Origin: Gardnerella vaginalis ATCC 14018 = JCM 11026
GTDB lineage: Bacteria > Actinomycetota > Actinomycetes > Actinomycetales > Bifidobacteriaceae
Direction of reading: 5' to 3'
NCBI RefSeq assembly: GCF_001042655.1
Contig: NZ_AP012332.1
Location: 682,001 to 746,000 of the forward strand
Length of the DNA stretch: 64,000 bases
Both the position numbers and the translations under genes were made by a program. The notes under the pieces were generated by a model. It had not been told where the DNA came from. It saw nothing but the letters and a program-made list of their open reading frames with translations, and searched no databases. Positions 23,406 through 32,599 of the stretch are shown one piece after another (positions within the stretch are counted from its first letter, which is position 1; each line of letters begins with the position of its first letter).

Positions 23406-24239
23406 GTGAATAAGAGCGTCCTAGCAATGAAAGATTGCGACCTAGCATACGGTTATAAAACTGTTGTGACTGGGCTTAACGGAAGTGTAGAAGCTGGAGA
23501 GGCTTTAGCTTTAATAGGACCTAATGGTTCTGGAAAAACAACGTTTTTGCAGGCGATTATTGGTATTGTGCGAGTAAGCCATGGAAGCTTAACAATGCCA
23601 AAAACGGTTTCTATAGGCTACGTTCCTCAACAAGTTGATTTGGATTTGACTTTTCCAATCACCGCTCGTCAGGTTGTAGCAATGGGCTTAAGCAGGCAAA
23701 CTGGATTCCTTGGTTTGCTTAAAAAAAGCCAGAAAAAATCTGTTGAGGACGCTCTTAATCATGTTGGTTTGCTAAATAGAGCAGATGTGCGATTTGGTGA
23801 TCTTTCTGGAGGTCAGCGCCAGCGAATATTGCTTGCTAGAGCTATTGTTGCGCGCCCTACGTTAATTCTTTTAGACGAGCCTTTTAACGGATTAGACGAG
23901 CCGAATCGAAAAGAACTGCTCAATATTATGAAGTCCGCAAAAGAAGATGGGATTTCGTTTGTTGTCTCTACTCACGACTTGGTAATCGCGGACGCGATTT
24001 GCGAAAAAGCCTTGCTTTTGGCTGGTCGTCAAGTAGCTTTTGGGCCTCTTAGAAAAGTCATGACTAAAGAAAACATATCTTTGGCTTATGGTGGAAGTAT
24101 GCCAGCTGCAAGTGCGGGTATTACTTTGAATCAATTAGCAAACAAAGATGATTCGTTAAATGCGGCGAGTGTCACAAGCACTTTTAGTGATTCAAGTATT
24201 TCGGGCACTGCTTTAGGAGACGAATCCAATGCTAGCTGA
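23406..24239 (+). CDS. Metal ABC transporter ATP-binding protein (ZnuC type)
   Basis: A 277-residue ABC ATPase that powers the metal importer. Walker A is GPNGSGKTT near residue 38, the signature is LSGGQRQRILLARA near 137, and Walker B plus the catalytic Glu is LILLDEPFNGLDEPN near 158, then STHD. It starts at GTG 23406 with AGAAGG upstream. A Ser/Thr-rich C-terminal tail is unusual. Its end overlaps the next gene's ATG by 11 bases. Confidence 0.9.
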   Translation: MNKSVLAMKDCDLAYGYKTVVTGLNGSVEAGEALALIGPNGSGKTTFLQAIIGIVRVSHGSLTMPKTVSIGYVPQQVDLDLTFPITARQVVAMGLSRQTGFLGLLKKSQKKSVEDALNHVGLLNRADVRFGDLSGGQRQRILLARAIVARPTLILLDEPFNGLDEPNRKELLNIMKSAKEDGISFVVSTHDLVIADAICEKALLLAGRQVAFGPLRKVMTKENISLAYGGSMPAASAGITLNQLANKDDSLNAASVTSTFSDSSISGTALGDESNAS

Positions 24240-25173
24240 ATTGGTTGAGTCTTTGCGCAAAATCCTCGAGCCTATACCAGGATTTGACTTTATTGCATCC
24301 GCTCCATACATTTTCAGACCTTTCTGTCTTCTTATTGTTCTTGCGATTGCTAGCGGAATAGTTGGCGTGTTTGTTAACTTAAGATGCGCCGAGTTTAATG
24401 CGGAGGCTTTGGTTCACGGGATTTTTCCTGGAATCGTAGTCGGAGCGTTATATGGTGGAATTGGGCAAATTATTCCAGGAGCTTCGATTTGCGCAATTTT
24501 TCTGGTTGCCGCTCTTGTGTGGGCATCTAGGTCTCAAAAAATCAACGAGTCAATAATTGCAACAGTTTTAACAACATTTTTTGCGCTTGGAATCGTAATA
24601 TCTCTTAAAAAGGGAGATATGTCTGGACAGCTTGAAGCACTTATGTTTGGACGTTTGCTAGATGTTACAGATGATAGAATGACTCAAGCAATGCTTATTT
24701 GTTTATTTGCAATCGCATTACTTGTTCTAACTTGGAAGAAGCAAATTGTTGTTGCGTTTGACCGCGCTAGTGCTCCTTTAATGGGTGTTAATACTTTACT
24801 TGTAGATATTGTGCTAAACGTTGCAATTGCGTCTGTTGTAGTTTCTGCATCTTCGGCTGTTGGCGTACTTCTTGTTATTGGATACCTTGTTATTCCTGGA
24901 GCTAGCGCAAGATTGGTTTCTCGCACTGTTGGGCGTATGGCGTTTGTTGGCGTTGCGGTTGGTATTTTTGGCGTTTTATTAGGCATGTACGCTATGAACT
25001 TGGAACTTGATCATCCAGTTTCTCCGCAAGCTGCAGTGGCGCTAAGTATTTGCGCAATGTTCGTAGTCGTTTTGATTTTAAGATTCTTATACAGAGTTAC
25101 ATACGCACTAGTGTTTTCTAAAAAGTTTTCTAAAAAGAAAAAGTCTAGCGCAATAGATGGTGGTGGAAAGTAA
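24229..25173 (+). CDS. Metal ABC transporter permease 1 (ABC-3 family)
   Basis: A 314-residue integral membrane protein with about eight hydrophobic segments and the ABC-3 hallmarks NLRCAEFNAEALVHGIFPGIVVG and VIGYLVIPGASARLVSRTV. It ends in a Lys-rich tail. The ATG overlaps the end of the ATPase gene, and the next permease starts two bases after its stop, so translation is coupled. It probably pairs with the second permease as a heterodimer. Confidence 0.9.
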   Translation: MLAELVESLRKILEPIPGFDFIASAPYIFRPFCLLIVLAIASGIVGVFVNLRCAEFNAEALVHGIFPGIVVGALYGGIGQIIPGASICAIFLVAALVWASRSQKINESIIATVLTTFFALGIVISLKKGDMSGQLEALMFGRLLDVTDDRMTQAMLICLFAIALLVLTWKKQIVVAFDRASAPLMGVNTLLVDIVLNVAIASVVVSASSAVGVLLVIGYLVIPGASARLVSRTVGRMAFVGVAVGIFGVLLGMYAMNLELDHPVSPQAAVALSICAMFVVVLILRFLYRVTYALVFSKKFSKKKKSSAIDGGGK

Positions 25174-25175
25174 TA

Positions 25176-26075
25176 ATGGTAAGTATTTGGCAAATTATTG
25201 CTCTTCCGATTGTAGAGGCAATTGCTGTTGGAGCATTATGCGGTTTTGTTGGATCCTTGGCTTTGCTTAATCAGCGTATTTTCTTCACCGAGTCTATAAC
25301 TCACGCTGCTTTTCCAGGAGCTGTTATTGGAGTTGTAGTTACATCTGTTTATACGATTGACCAAAACGTTTTGTCTATTGGTCTTTTTATTGGCGCTGCT
25401 TTGGCTTGTATTGTTTTGTCTTTTATGATGCATGTGCTTTCTAAACTAAAGGGCATATCTTCTCAAGCATCTGCTGGAATAACTCTTACTGTTGGTTTTG
25501 CAAGCGGCTACTTTTTAAACAAGTGGTTTGCTCCTCTTCCATTGCGAATTGAGGGTTTTTTAACAGGATCTTTGCTTAATTGCACTCCTGCAGACGTGAT
25601 TTTTGCGATTATTGCATTCGCTCTTGCACTAGGATTGTGGAGTTTTAATAGTGCTAATTTGATTCACTGCTCTTTTGACTCCACTAATTACAAAGCTTTA
25701 GGAGGCAGAAGCGGATTAATGCAAGGAATTGTTCTTGCGCTAATAATCATTACAGTTTCGGTAATTATTCCAGCTGTTGGAACTGTTGTTTCGGTATCTT
25801 TAATCGCAGCTCCTGCAGCAGCACTAAAGAGCAGAATGCGTTCCATTAACAAATTTGTGTTTGCGTGCGTATTGTCTTCTATTTTTATAGCGCTTTTAGG
25901 ACTTGCCTTAGCTGTGATTTTAAGACTTTCTGCTGGCGGAACTATCGCGATTTGCGCTGGATGCTTCTATTTAGTTGTAAAGCTTAGTGAAAGTATCTTT
26001 TTGAAAATACATGAGATTTATTCTGGTTTTTGCAAAAAATCATTGTTAAAAAGTCGCTCTGTTGTTCTAGAGTAA
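25176..26075 (+). CDS. Metal ABC transporter permease 2 (ABC-3 family)
   Basis: A 299-residue membrane protein homologous to its neighbour: LLNQRIFFTESITHAAFPGAVIGVVV near the N-terminus and AAPAAALKSRM near residue 215. It has about eight hydrophobic helices. Last gene of the four-gene metal-uptake operon. The 144 bases to thrS show no clear terminator. Confidence 0.9.
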   Translation: MVSIWQIIALPIVEAIAVGALCGFVGSLALLNQRIFFTESITHAAFPGAVIGVVVTSVYTIDQNVLSIGLFIGAALACIVLSFMMHVLSKLKGISSQASAGITLTVGFASGYFLNKWFAPLPLRIEGFLTGSLLNCTPADVIFAIIAFALALGLWSFNSANLIHCSFDSTNYKALGGRSGLMQGIVLALIIITVSVIIPAVGTVVSVSLIAAPAAALKSRMRSINKFVFACVLSSIFIALLGLALAVILRLSAGGTIAICAGCFYLVVKLSESIFLKIHEIYSGFCKKSLLKSRSVVLE

Positions 26076-26219
26076 CATAGAATTGCACGTGAAAAATGCG
26101 TGCGATTGACGTCGTTTTTTGCGCGTTTTATTTATGTTTTAATCGCGTAAGTTTATCGACGCCACACAAGTCCAGGTCTGCACATTAGTAACGCAAGACC
26201 CCGATAGAAAAGGACAATT

Positions 26220-28250
26220 ATGGCTGAAAATACCATCTCCATCACAGTAAACAATGAGCGCAAGGAGGTGGATGCAAGCTTCACTGGCGTTGAACTTTTC
26301 GCGGAAGATAAGAATATTATTGCCGTGCGTTTAAATGGCGAGTTGCGTGATTTGTACACGTCTCTTCATAACGGCGATACCGTGGAATCAGTAGCACTTG
26401 ATAGTGAAGATGGCATCGCAATCATGCGTCATTCCGCTACACACGTGATGGCTCAAGCTGTTCAAGAAATTCGACCAGACGCAAAGTTGGGCGTAGGTCC
26501 TGTAATTAAAGACGGCTTCTACTACGATTTCGATGTTGATACTCCATTTACGCCAGACGATTTGAAGCAAATCGAAAAGCATATGCAGCGCATTATTAAA
26601 GAGTCTCAAAGCTTCCGCCGCCGCGTTGTAACAGAGGATGAAGCGCGCGAAGAAGAAGCAAATCAACCTTATAAGTTGGAGTTGATTGGAGATAAGGAAG
26701 CGGCTCTTGATCCGGCTGCTGCTGGCGAAATCAGCAAGCATGAGCTTAGCATGTATGACAATTTGGATCGCGAAGGCAATAAAGTTTGGAGCGATTTGTG
26801 CCGCGGACCTCATTTGCCAAATACGCGCTATATTAAGGCTTTTAAGCTTGAGCGTGTGGCTGCAGCTTACTGGCGCGGTTCGGAGCATAACCCTATGCTT
26901 CAGCGCATTTATGGCACTGCTTGGCCTAGCAAGGAAGAGCTTAAAGCTTATACAACTCGCATGGAAGAAGCTGCTAAGCGCGATCATCGTAAGCTTGGCC
27001 AAGAAATGGATTTGTTCTCATTCCCAGACGAGATTGGTCCAGGCTTAGCAGTGTTCCATCCAAAGGGTGCTGCAATCATTAACGCAATGGAAGATTATTC
27101 GCGCGAACAGCACAGAAAGCATCACTACAGCTTCGTACAAACTCCGCATATTACTAAGGGCGGCTTGTATGAGACTTCCGGCCATTTGCAGTGGTACAAG
27201 GATGGCATGTATCCTCCAATGAAGCTTGACGAAGAGCGCGACGAAAACGGTAACGTAACTCGTCAAGGTGCTGACTACTACTTGAAGCCAATGAATTGCC
27301 CAATGCATAACTTGATATTCAAGTCTCGTCAGCGTTCGTACCGCGAGCTTCCTTTGCGATTGTTTGAGTTTGGTACTGTGTATCGCTACGAAAAGTCTGG
27401 CGTTGTTCATGGCTTAACTCGCGTTCGCGGATTGACTCAGGATGATTCGCATATTTACTGCACTCGCGAGCAGATGCGCGATGAGTTAAAGAGCTTGCTT
27501 AACTTTGTGCTTGGTCTTCTTAAAGACTTCGGTTTGAACGACTTCTATTTGGAGCTTTCCACTAAGGATGAGCACAAGTTCGTTGGTTCCGACGAGATTT
27601 GGGAAGAAGCAACTAACACTTTGGCAGAGGTTGCTAAAGAGTCTGGTTTGGAACTCGTGGACGATCCAGGTGGAGCTGCATTCTACGGCCCGAAGATTTC
27701 TGTGCAAGCTCGCGATGCAATCGGCCGCACTTGGCAGGTTTCTACTATTCAGCTTGACTTCAATTTGCCTGAGCGCTTTAAGTTGGAGTATATTGCAGCT
27801 GATGGTAGCCACCAGCGCCCAGTTATGATTCACCGCGCACTCTTCGGCTCTATTGAGCGTTTCTTCGCGATTTTGCTTGAGCATTATGCCGGCGCGTTCC
27901 CAGCATGGTTGGCTCCTGTTCAGGTGACTGGCGTTCCTGTTGCAGACGAGTTTGCTCCGCACTTGCAAAAGTTTATTAGCGATTTGGAAGAGAATATGGT
28001 TCGTTGCGAAATGGACAGCTCCGACGATCGCTTTGGCAAGAAGATTCGTAACGCTTCTAAGTCTAAGGTGCCTTTCACTTTGATTGCTGGCGAAGAGGAT
28101 GTGAACAACAATGCTGTGAGCTTCCGCTTCCGCGATGGTAGCCAATTGAATGGTGTTCCAGTTGAGCAAGCTAAAGAGTGGATTTTGTCCATTATTAAGC
28201 AGCGCGTTCAAGTGAATACTGCAGAAGATTTTGAGCGCTACACAAAGTAG
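26220..28250 (+). CDS. thrS: Threonyl-tRNA synthetase
   Basis: ThrS charges tRNA-Thr in the cytoplasm. The 676-residue protein shows the TGS domain (residues 1-65), the editing domain with [13 protein letters not shown], the class II core with [15 protein letters not shown] and DDSHIYC (zinc ligands Cys, His, His), motif 3 ([20 protein letters not shown]) and the anticodon-binding domain. All are intact. AAAAGGAC precedes the ATG. I see no T-box leader in the 144 bases upstream. A good terminator follows. Confidence 0.97.
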   Translation: MAENTISITVNNERKEVDASFTGVELFAEDKNIIAVRLNGELRDLYTSLHNGDTVESVALDSEDGIAIMRHSATHVMAQAVQEIRPDAKLGVGPVIKDGFYYDFDVDTPFTPDDLKQIEKHMQRIIKESQSFRRRVVTEDEAREEEANQPYKLELIGDKEAALDPAAAGEISKHELSMYDNLDREGNKVWSDLCRGPHLPNTRYIKAFKLERVAAAYWRGSEHNPMLQRIYGTAWPSKEELKAYTTRMEEAAKRDHRKLGQEMDLFSFPDEIGPGLAVFHPKGAAIINAMEDYSREQHRKHHYSFVQTPHITKGGLYETSGHLQWYKDGMYPPMKLDEERDENGNVTRQGADYYLKPMNCPMHNLIFKSRQRSYRELPLRLFEFGTVYRYEKSGVVHGLTRVRGLTQDDSHIYCTREQMRDELKSLLNFVLGLLKDFGLNDFYLELSTKDEHKFVGSDEIWEEATNTLAEVAKESGLELVDDPGGAAFYGPKISVQARDAIGRTWQVSTIQLDFNLPERFKLEYIAADGSHQRPVMIHRALFGSIERFFAILLEHYAGAFPAWLAPVQVTGVPVADEFAPHLQKFISDLEENMVRCEMDSSDDRFGKKIRNASKSKVPFTLIAGEEDVNNNAVSFRFRDGSQLNGVPVEQAKEWILSIIKQRVQVNTAEDFERYTK

Positions 28251-28301
28251 CATTCGCGATGCAACTTACGTAGCATAAATCAACGTAAGTCAATACAAAA
28301 C

Positions 28302-28332
28302 AAACCCGCACTTCTTAACGTTGTGCGGGTTT
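28302..28332. terminator. Bidirectional terminator between thrS and the fucose operon
   Basis: AAACCCGCAC (28302-28311) pairs with GTGCGGGTTT (28323-28332), followed by a T-rich run on the plus strand and preceded by A-rich sequence. It lies between converging genes. Confidence 0.85.
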
Positions 28333-28368
28333 ATTCCTTTTATTCTTGATTTATTACGAGTGACTTAG

Positions 28369-29283
28369 TTACTTAAGCAGCGCACGAATTGCTTCGATTT
28401 GCTCGCTATTAACTTGACTTGCAGGCTCGCGAACAAGCGTGCTAATCGGCAATCCCTTAAGATTTACAGCAGCTTTAATAGCAGAAATAAACAAGTCGGT
28501 AGTGTTGTAAACTGCCATCAAATGGCTGATTCTTTTAGCACATTCAATAAGATGTGCAAAATCGCCAGCCTCATACGCCTTATGCAAAGATGCAAAAGTT
28601 TCTGGCTCTACATTTGTAAGACCACAAATCACGCCGTTTCCTCCAGCAATCCTGTTAGGAGTGTAATACTCATCAAAGCCAGAGAAAACAACGAAATCTG
28701 GGTTTACGCGTCTAGTGGCTTCAATCATTGCGCGAGTATGGCTTATAGTATCTACCGTATCTTTAATACCAACAATATTCGGGTATTTTTCAGCAAGACT
28801 TGCAACTAAGCTTGGTGTTAAATCGCTGCCAGTTCGAGCAGGGAAGTTGTATAGAATAACGGGCAAGCTAGTTGCGTTAGCTATTGCGCCAAAGTATCGT
28901 TCGGCAGTTGGTGCAGTTGGTCCAAAGTAGTATGGAGATACAGCTACAACAGCGTCTGCTCCGCAACTTTCCGCAAACTTAGTAAAGTCAAGTACTTCGT
29001 TAAGATTTGTGTTTCCAACGCCTATAAGAACTGGAACTCTGTGATTAACATGTTCAATAGCAAACTTAGCAGCTTCCTTTTTTATGCTAAGTGGATATGC
29101 GTAGAATTCGCCGATGCTGCCAAAAATCAATATGCCATTAATCCCAGCATCAATCAGATGGTCTAAGTGCTTTGCCCATAAGTTGTAGTCAATGCTTCCG
29201 TCATCTTTGCTTACAGTTATTGATGGGCAGAAAACGCCCTTAAAAGCATGCAAATCAAGCTTTGCGATACTAGAAGTAATCAT
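28369..29283 (-). CDS. DapA-family aldolase, probable 2-keto-3-deoxy-L-fuconate aldolase
   Basis: A 304-residue class I aldolase of the dihydrodipicolinate synthase/N-acetylneuraminate lyase family. GIFVFGSIGE-type motif (GILIFGSIGEFYAY), YNFPARTG with the conserved Tyr, and GIKDT with the Schiff-base Lys are present. Its place as last gene of the fucose operon suggests it splits 2-keto-3-deoxy-L-fuconate into pyruvate and L-lactaldehyde, as proposed for bifidobacteria. A true DapA role in lysine synthesis is less likely from context. AGGAC precedes ATG 29283. Confidence 0.85.
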   Translation of the reverse strand: MITSSIAKLDLHAFKGVFCPSITVSKDDGSIDYNLWAKHLDHLIDAGINGILIFGSIGEFYAYPLSIKKEAAKFAIEHVNHRVPVLIGVGNTNLNEVLDFTKFAESCGADAVVAVSPYYFGPTAPTAERYFGAIANATSLPVILYNFPARTGSDLTPSLVASLAEKYPNIVGIKDTVDTISHTRAMIEATRRVNPDFVVFSGFDEYYTPNRIAGGNGVICGLTNVEPETFASLHKAYEAGDFAHLIECAKRISHLMAVYNTTDLFISAIKAAVNLKGLPISTLVREPASQVNSEQIEAIRALLK

Positions 29284-29320
29284 AAAATTCGTCCTTTTAT
29301 TAATTATTTTGTGTATTGAA

Positions 29321-29365
29321 TTATGGGGTATAAGACTTTAACTGGCAAAATCTTACACCCCATAA
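29321..29365. other. Intergenic hairpin in the fucose operon
   Basis: TTATGGGGTATAAGA (29321-29335) pairs with TCTTACACCCCATAA (29351-29365), with one mismatch. It lies between the lactonase and aldolase genes and has no U-run on the minus strand, so it probably shapes mRNA stability rather than ending transcription. Confidence 0.6.
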
Positions 29366-29406
29366 GCAATGATTATTCAAATCGATTATTCAAATAACTT
29401 AATTAA

Positions 29407-30180
29407 TTACAGTTTAATACCATACGCCTTCTTTGCATTATTCATAAAGAAATCTTCGTCGTCGCCGAAAAGCTCAACCATTAAGTCAAGATGCTGCTTA
29501 AGTGAAGAATTCAACTTAACAACTGGCCAATTGGAGCTAAAGAGTAGGCGATCAGGGCTAAAGGTGTCTTTTACAAACTTAACAATATCTGGATTTACTG
29601 GATTATCTCCCGAAATCTTAATATAGCTGTGTGGAAGCTTTGCAAACGCACGCAAAGCATTGCAAGAATCGTCGTCTAATCCTGGAACATTGCCCAAATG
29701 GTTTAGAACAACAGTAACTTCTGGAACTTGCTCAAAAGCTTTAGCCATATCTCCAAGTTCTTCGCCACGATTGCAAAGCTCGAAAGGCATGCCCTTCTTC
29801 GCCATTGCCTTAAGACCACCAATAAACGAAGGCTCTAGGCAACGTCCGCGTGGCTCGCTTGGAATATGAAGAGGCTCGCGAATACCGGTTGCGTGAATTG
29901 GAACGCGCATAAACGGATCCAACGTGACTCTAAGCATTTTAGCTAGAATTTTAGGATTAGGATTTTCGCCAATAAGCCTATCTTCTAGCTCGTGGTCTGC
30001 AGCATCAACCTCAACGTATACGCCGCCGAGGAAGTCAACTCCTAAATCTGCATACTCTTTTTCTAGCTGCTCTAGAGTAAAAGTGTGGTTTAACTTGTCT
30101 AAGCCATCAAGCCAAGGCAAGACTTGCTTTGTTGGATCCCAAATATGAAAATGTGAATCCAAAATACGAAGTTGAGACAT
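29407..30180 (-). CDS. Amidohydrolase-family L-fuconolactonase
   Basis: A 257-residue amidohydrolase (amidohydrolase_2 type) starting with ILDSHFHIWDP, whose HxH binds the metal. Later motifs are EVDAADHE, LNHLGNVPG and LLFSSNWPVVKL, which match the fuconolactonase/2-pyrone dicarboxylate lactonase group. In this cluster it should open L-fucono-1,5-lactone to L-fuconate. GAAAGGA precedes the ATG at 30180. Neighbours are the permease upstream and the aldolase downstream. Confidence 0.85.
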   Translation of the reverse strand: MSQLRILDSHFHIWDPTKQVLPWLDGLDKLNHTFTLEQLEKEYADLGVDFLGGVYVEVDAADHELEDRLIGENPNPKILAKMLRVTLDPFMRVPIHATGIREPLHIPSEPRGRCLEPSFIGGLKAMAKKGMPFELCNRGEELGDMAKAFEQVPEVTVVLNHLGNVPGLDDDSCNALRAFAKLPHSYIKISGDNPVNPDIVKFVKDTFSPDRLLFSSNWPVVKLNSSLKQHLDLMVELFGDDEDFFMNNAKKAYGIKL

Positions 30181-30246
30181 AATAAATTTTCCTTTCTAAA
30201 GACTTTCAAATAAAAACTTTGTAAAGACTTTGTAGTTATTCGCGAA

Positions 30247-31533
30247 TTATTTAGCTTCTACAAGACCAATCTTTGAGCCCCAAAGAGCGTACCAAGCAAC
30301 ATACAAGAATCCTGGAACTGTGAGCAATACGGCGGCTTCGATTCCAGCAAAATCTTGTACCAAACCGAAAACTAACGGAATGATTGCAGCGCCAACAATG
30401 CTCATAACGAGTGCAGAAGAACCAGTCTTTGCTGCTGCTCCATGAATTCCCTTAAGAGTAAGAGAGAAGATTGTTGGGAAGCCAATGGAGATAAACAAGT
30501 ACGCTACAATGTAGGCGATTACAGAAATCTGACCAAGTCCAAGGAATGCAACAAACATAAGCACTGCGCTTAAAGTCATGTACAATCCAAGAATCTTGCC
30601 ACCATCAAACTTTGCCATCAAAGGAGTTGTAACAAAGCGGCCGATTGTAAACATTAAGGAAACGATTGCAAGCATAGAAGCAGCAACACCAGTGGTGATT
30701 CCAGTACCCCAATGCTTTAGAGCAAAGTCGGAGAACATTGCCATTCCAGCAACTTGAAGTCCAATAAAGATGAATTCTGCAATAATTCCAAGAGTAAAGT
30801 ATGGCTTGCTCATAAGATGAATGAAGGAAGAATCACCCTTGCTTTCCTGGTCTGCCTCAACGTCTCCTGGAGGAGTAGGGAGTTTAAAGCAGAAGAAGAT
30901 TGCAATAATCGCAATAAGAACAATGCCAATAACAATGTAAATCAAGCGAGTATCGCCAAGGAACTTTAGCTTAGCAACGTCGAAGCCTGGCTCGTTCTTA
31001 GCAACAGTTTTGCCTAAAATTTGACCAAGAATAAGAGGTCCAACAATGTTTCCAACTCCGTTGAAGCTCTGTGCCATGTTGATTCTAAAGGATTCGCCCT
31101 TCTCATCGCCAAGCTTAGTAATGTAAGGGTTGCAATTCGTTTCCAAAGTTGCTGCGCCCAACGCTATAACAAACATTGCAACTAGGAACATTGCGTAGCT
31201 TGCGGTAGCTGTTGCAGGGATTACCGCAAATGCGCCAAGAGCAAAGAGTGCGAGGCCACTAATAACGCCGCCCTTGTATCCAAAACGCTTTGCGATTAAG
31301 CCTGCAGGAATTGCCATAACGAAGTATGCGCCAAAATATGCTACCTGCAGCAATGCTTTTTGAGTATTATTCAGTTCAAGATAATTGCCAAATGGTGAAT
31401 TCAGTGCATTGACCAAATTCATGGTCAAGCCCCATACAAAGAACAAAGATGTTACCAATACGATGGCAATCATAGCTTTTGAGCCATTTTTACTATTCTT
31501 AACGACGGCATTGTCGTTTTCTTTTGTAGTCAT
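30247..31533 (-). CDS. fucP: L-fucose:H+ symporter, MFS FucP type
   Basis: A 428-residue major-facilitator permease with 12 hydrophobic segments. The first helices (LFFVWGLTMNLVNALNSPFGNYL) and AFFGAYFVMAIPAGL-like stretch (QVAYFGAYFVMAIPAGLIAKRFGYKGG) are characteristic of FucP, as is ATLETNCNPYITKLG. It probably imports L-fucose. AGGAG lies 6 bases before ATG 31533; a GTG 6 bases earlier is a less likely start. Strong hairpins lie on its upstream side at 31598-31634. Confidence 0.88.
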   Translation of the reverse strand: MTTKENDNAVVKNSKNGSKAMIAIVLVTSLFFVWGLTMNLVNALNSPFGNYLELNNTQKALLQVAYFGAYFVMAIPAGLIAKRFGYKGGVISGLALFALGAFAVIPATATASYAMFLVAMFVIALGAATLETNCNPYITKLGDEKGESFRINMAQSFNGVGNIVGPLILGQILGKTVAKNEPGFDVAKLKFLGDTRLIYIVIGIVLIAIIAIFFCFKLPTPPGDVEADQESKGDSSFIHLMSKPYFTLGIIAEFIFIGLQVAGMAMFSDFALKHWGTGITTGVAASMLAIVSLMFTIGRFVTTPLMAKFDGGKILGLYMTLSAVLMFVAFLGLGQISVIAYIVAYLFISIGFPTIFSLTLKGIHGAAAKTGSSALVMSIVGAAIIPLVFGLVQDFAGIEAAVLLTVPGFLYVAWYALWGSKIGLVEAK

Positions 31534-31597
31534 CGTCACTCCTGTGTGAGAATAATTCTAAAAGTTTAAGATTTTAAGTTCTTAAATGATTTTGTGC

Positions 31598-31634
31598 AAT
31601 GGTGCGCAAACACACATTCGCATTGCGCACCATT
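31598..31634. other. Intergenic hairpin between dehydrogenase and fucP
   Basis: AATGGTGCGCAA (31598-31609) and TTGCGCACCATT (31623-31634) are a perfect 12-bp inverted repeat. No U-run follows on the coding (minus) strand. It is likely an mRNA processing or stability element. Confidence 0.65.
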
Positions 31635-31675
31635 TACTAGCTAAACTGCATTAATCTTAAATTTGCATTTGTGAT

Positions 31676-32467
31676 TTAAGACAAAGCGCGATCAAGATGC
31701 ACGTAGCCTCCATCAACGAATACCCACTGACCAGTGGTGTGCGAAGAGCGATCCGAAAGCAGGAATGCAGCTTCGTTTCCAATCTCTTCCGTAGTAGTCA
31801 TGCGGTTTTCCAGAGGAATCTTGTCTGTAATAACCTTCAAGCGAGCTTGCTGAGCAGCTTCGTCACCAAATGTCTTAATCCAATCTGCATACAGTGGAGT
31901 CCAGCATTCCGAAACAACAATCGCGTTTACGCGCACGCAATCATGGACAAGAGCTGCAGCCCATTCGCGAGTCAAGCCTAAGATTCCGCCCTTTGCAGCA
32001 GCATAAGCGCTAGTCTTGCCCTGGCCAGTTAGAGCAGTCTTAGAAGAAATGTTCACAACAGCTCCGTGGCTTTCCTTCAAGTACTTTACAGCAGCATGAA
32101 CAGTTTCGTAGTAGTGAGTGAGGTTTCCGTGAATCGACTTCTCGAAGTCGCGCCAAGAAGTGGATTCCAAATCCTTGTTGTCGTTAACGCCAGCGTTATT
32201 TACAATGCCGTCAATATGACCATACTTCTTATAGGTTTCTTCAATAATTGGTGCAATCTCGTCCGTGTCGTTCAAGTCGAGAAGATAAACATCGTAGTTC
32301 TTTGTGTATTGCTCAATATCTTTGCGGAATGTTTCTTCTGCAGCATCTGCGCGGTTAATAACTACTGGAATTGCGCCTTCTCGAGCAAGTTGAAGCGTAA
32401 TGCCTTTACCAATTCCCTTGAATCCACCTGTTACAATGAAAACTTTGCCTTCCAAATGCAAATCCAT
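31676..32467 (-). CDS. Short-chain dehydrogenase, probable L-fucose dehydrogenase
   Basis: A 263-residue SDR with the TGGFKGIGKG cofactor loop near residue 14, NNAGVND, the catalytic Ser (NISSKTA) and YAAAKGG (Tyr and Lys). The C-terminus SSHTTGQWVFVDGGYVHLD is typical. Placed between the fuconate dehydratase and FucP, it should oxidise L-fucose to L-fucono-1,5-lactone with NAD(P)+. A good AAAGGAG precedes ATG 32467. Substrate assignment is from context; the family is certain. Confidence 0.87.
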   Translation of the reverse strand: MDLHLEGKVFIVTGGFKGIGKGITLQLAREGAIPVVINRADAAEETFRKDIEQYTKNYDVYLLDLNDTDEIAPIIEETYKKYGHIDGIVNNAGVNDNKDLESTSWRDFEKSIHGNLTHYYETVHAAVKYLKESHGAVVNISSKTALTGQGKTSAYAAAKGGILGLTREWAAALVHDCVRVNAIVVSECWTPLYADWIKTFGDEAAQQARLKVITDKIPLENRMTTTEEIGNEAAFLLSDRSSHTTGQWVFVDGGYVHLDRALS

Positions 32468-32547
32468 AATGAACTCCTTTGTTAAATGATGTGGTTTGCT
32501 TTTAGTTAATTTTTAAATTATAAAATTCTATGATTTGTTATTGTTAC

Positions 32548-32585
32548 AAGTGGCTAATCGTTAATCACTATGCGATTAGCCACTT
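32548..32585. other. Perfect 13-bp hairpin between fuconate dehydratase and the dehydrogenase
   Basis: AAGTGGCTAATCG (32548-32560) and CGATTAGCCACTT (32573-32585). The T-rich side is on the plus strand, against the direction of these genes, so for the operon it is more likely a stability or processing stem. Confidence 0.65.
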
Positions 32586-32599
32586 ATTTTTTATTATTT

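Noticed and set aside
26076..26219. T-box leader before thrS
   Set aside because: The gap is only 144 bases and lacks both the T-box core and a terminator hairpin.
26388..28253. Long antisense ORFs within thrS
   Set aside because: They mirror the codon bias of thrS and lack ribosome binding sites or recognisable domains.
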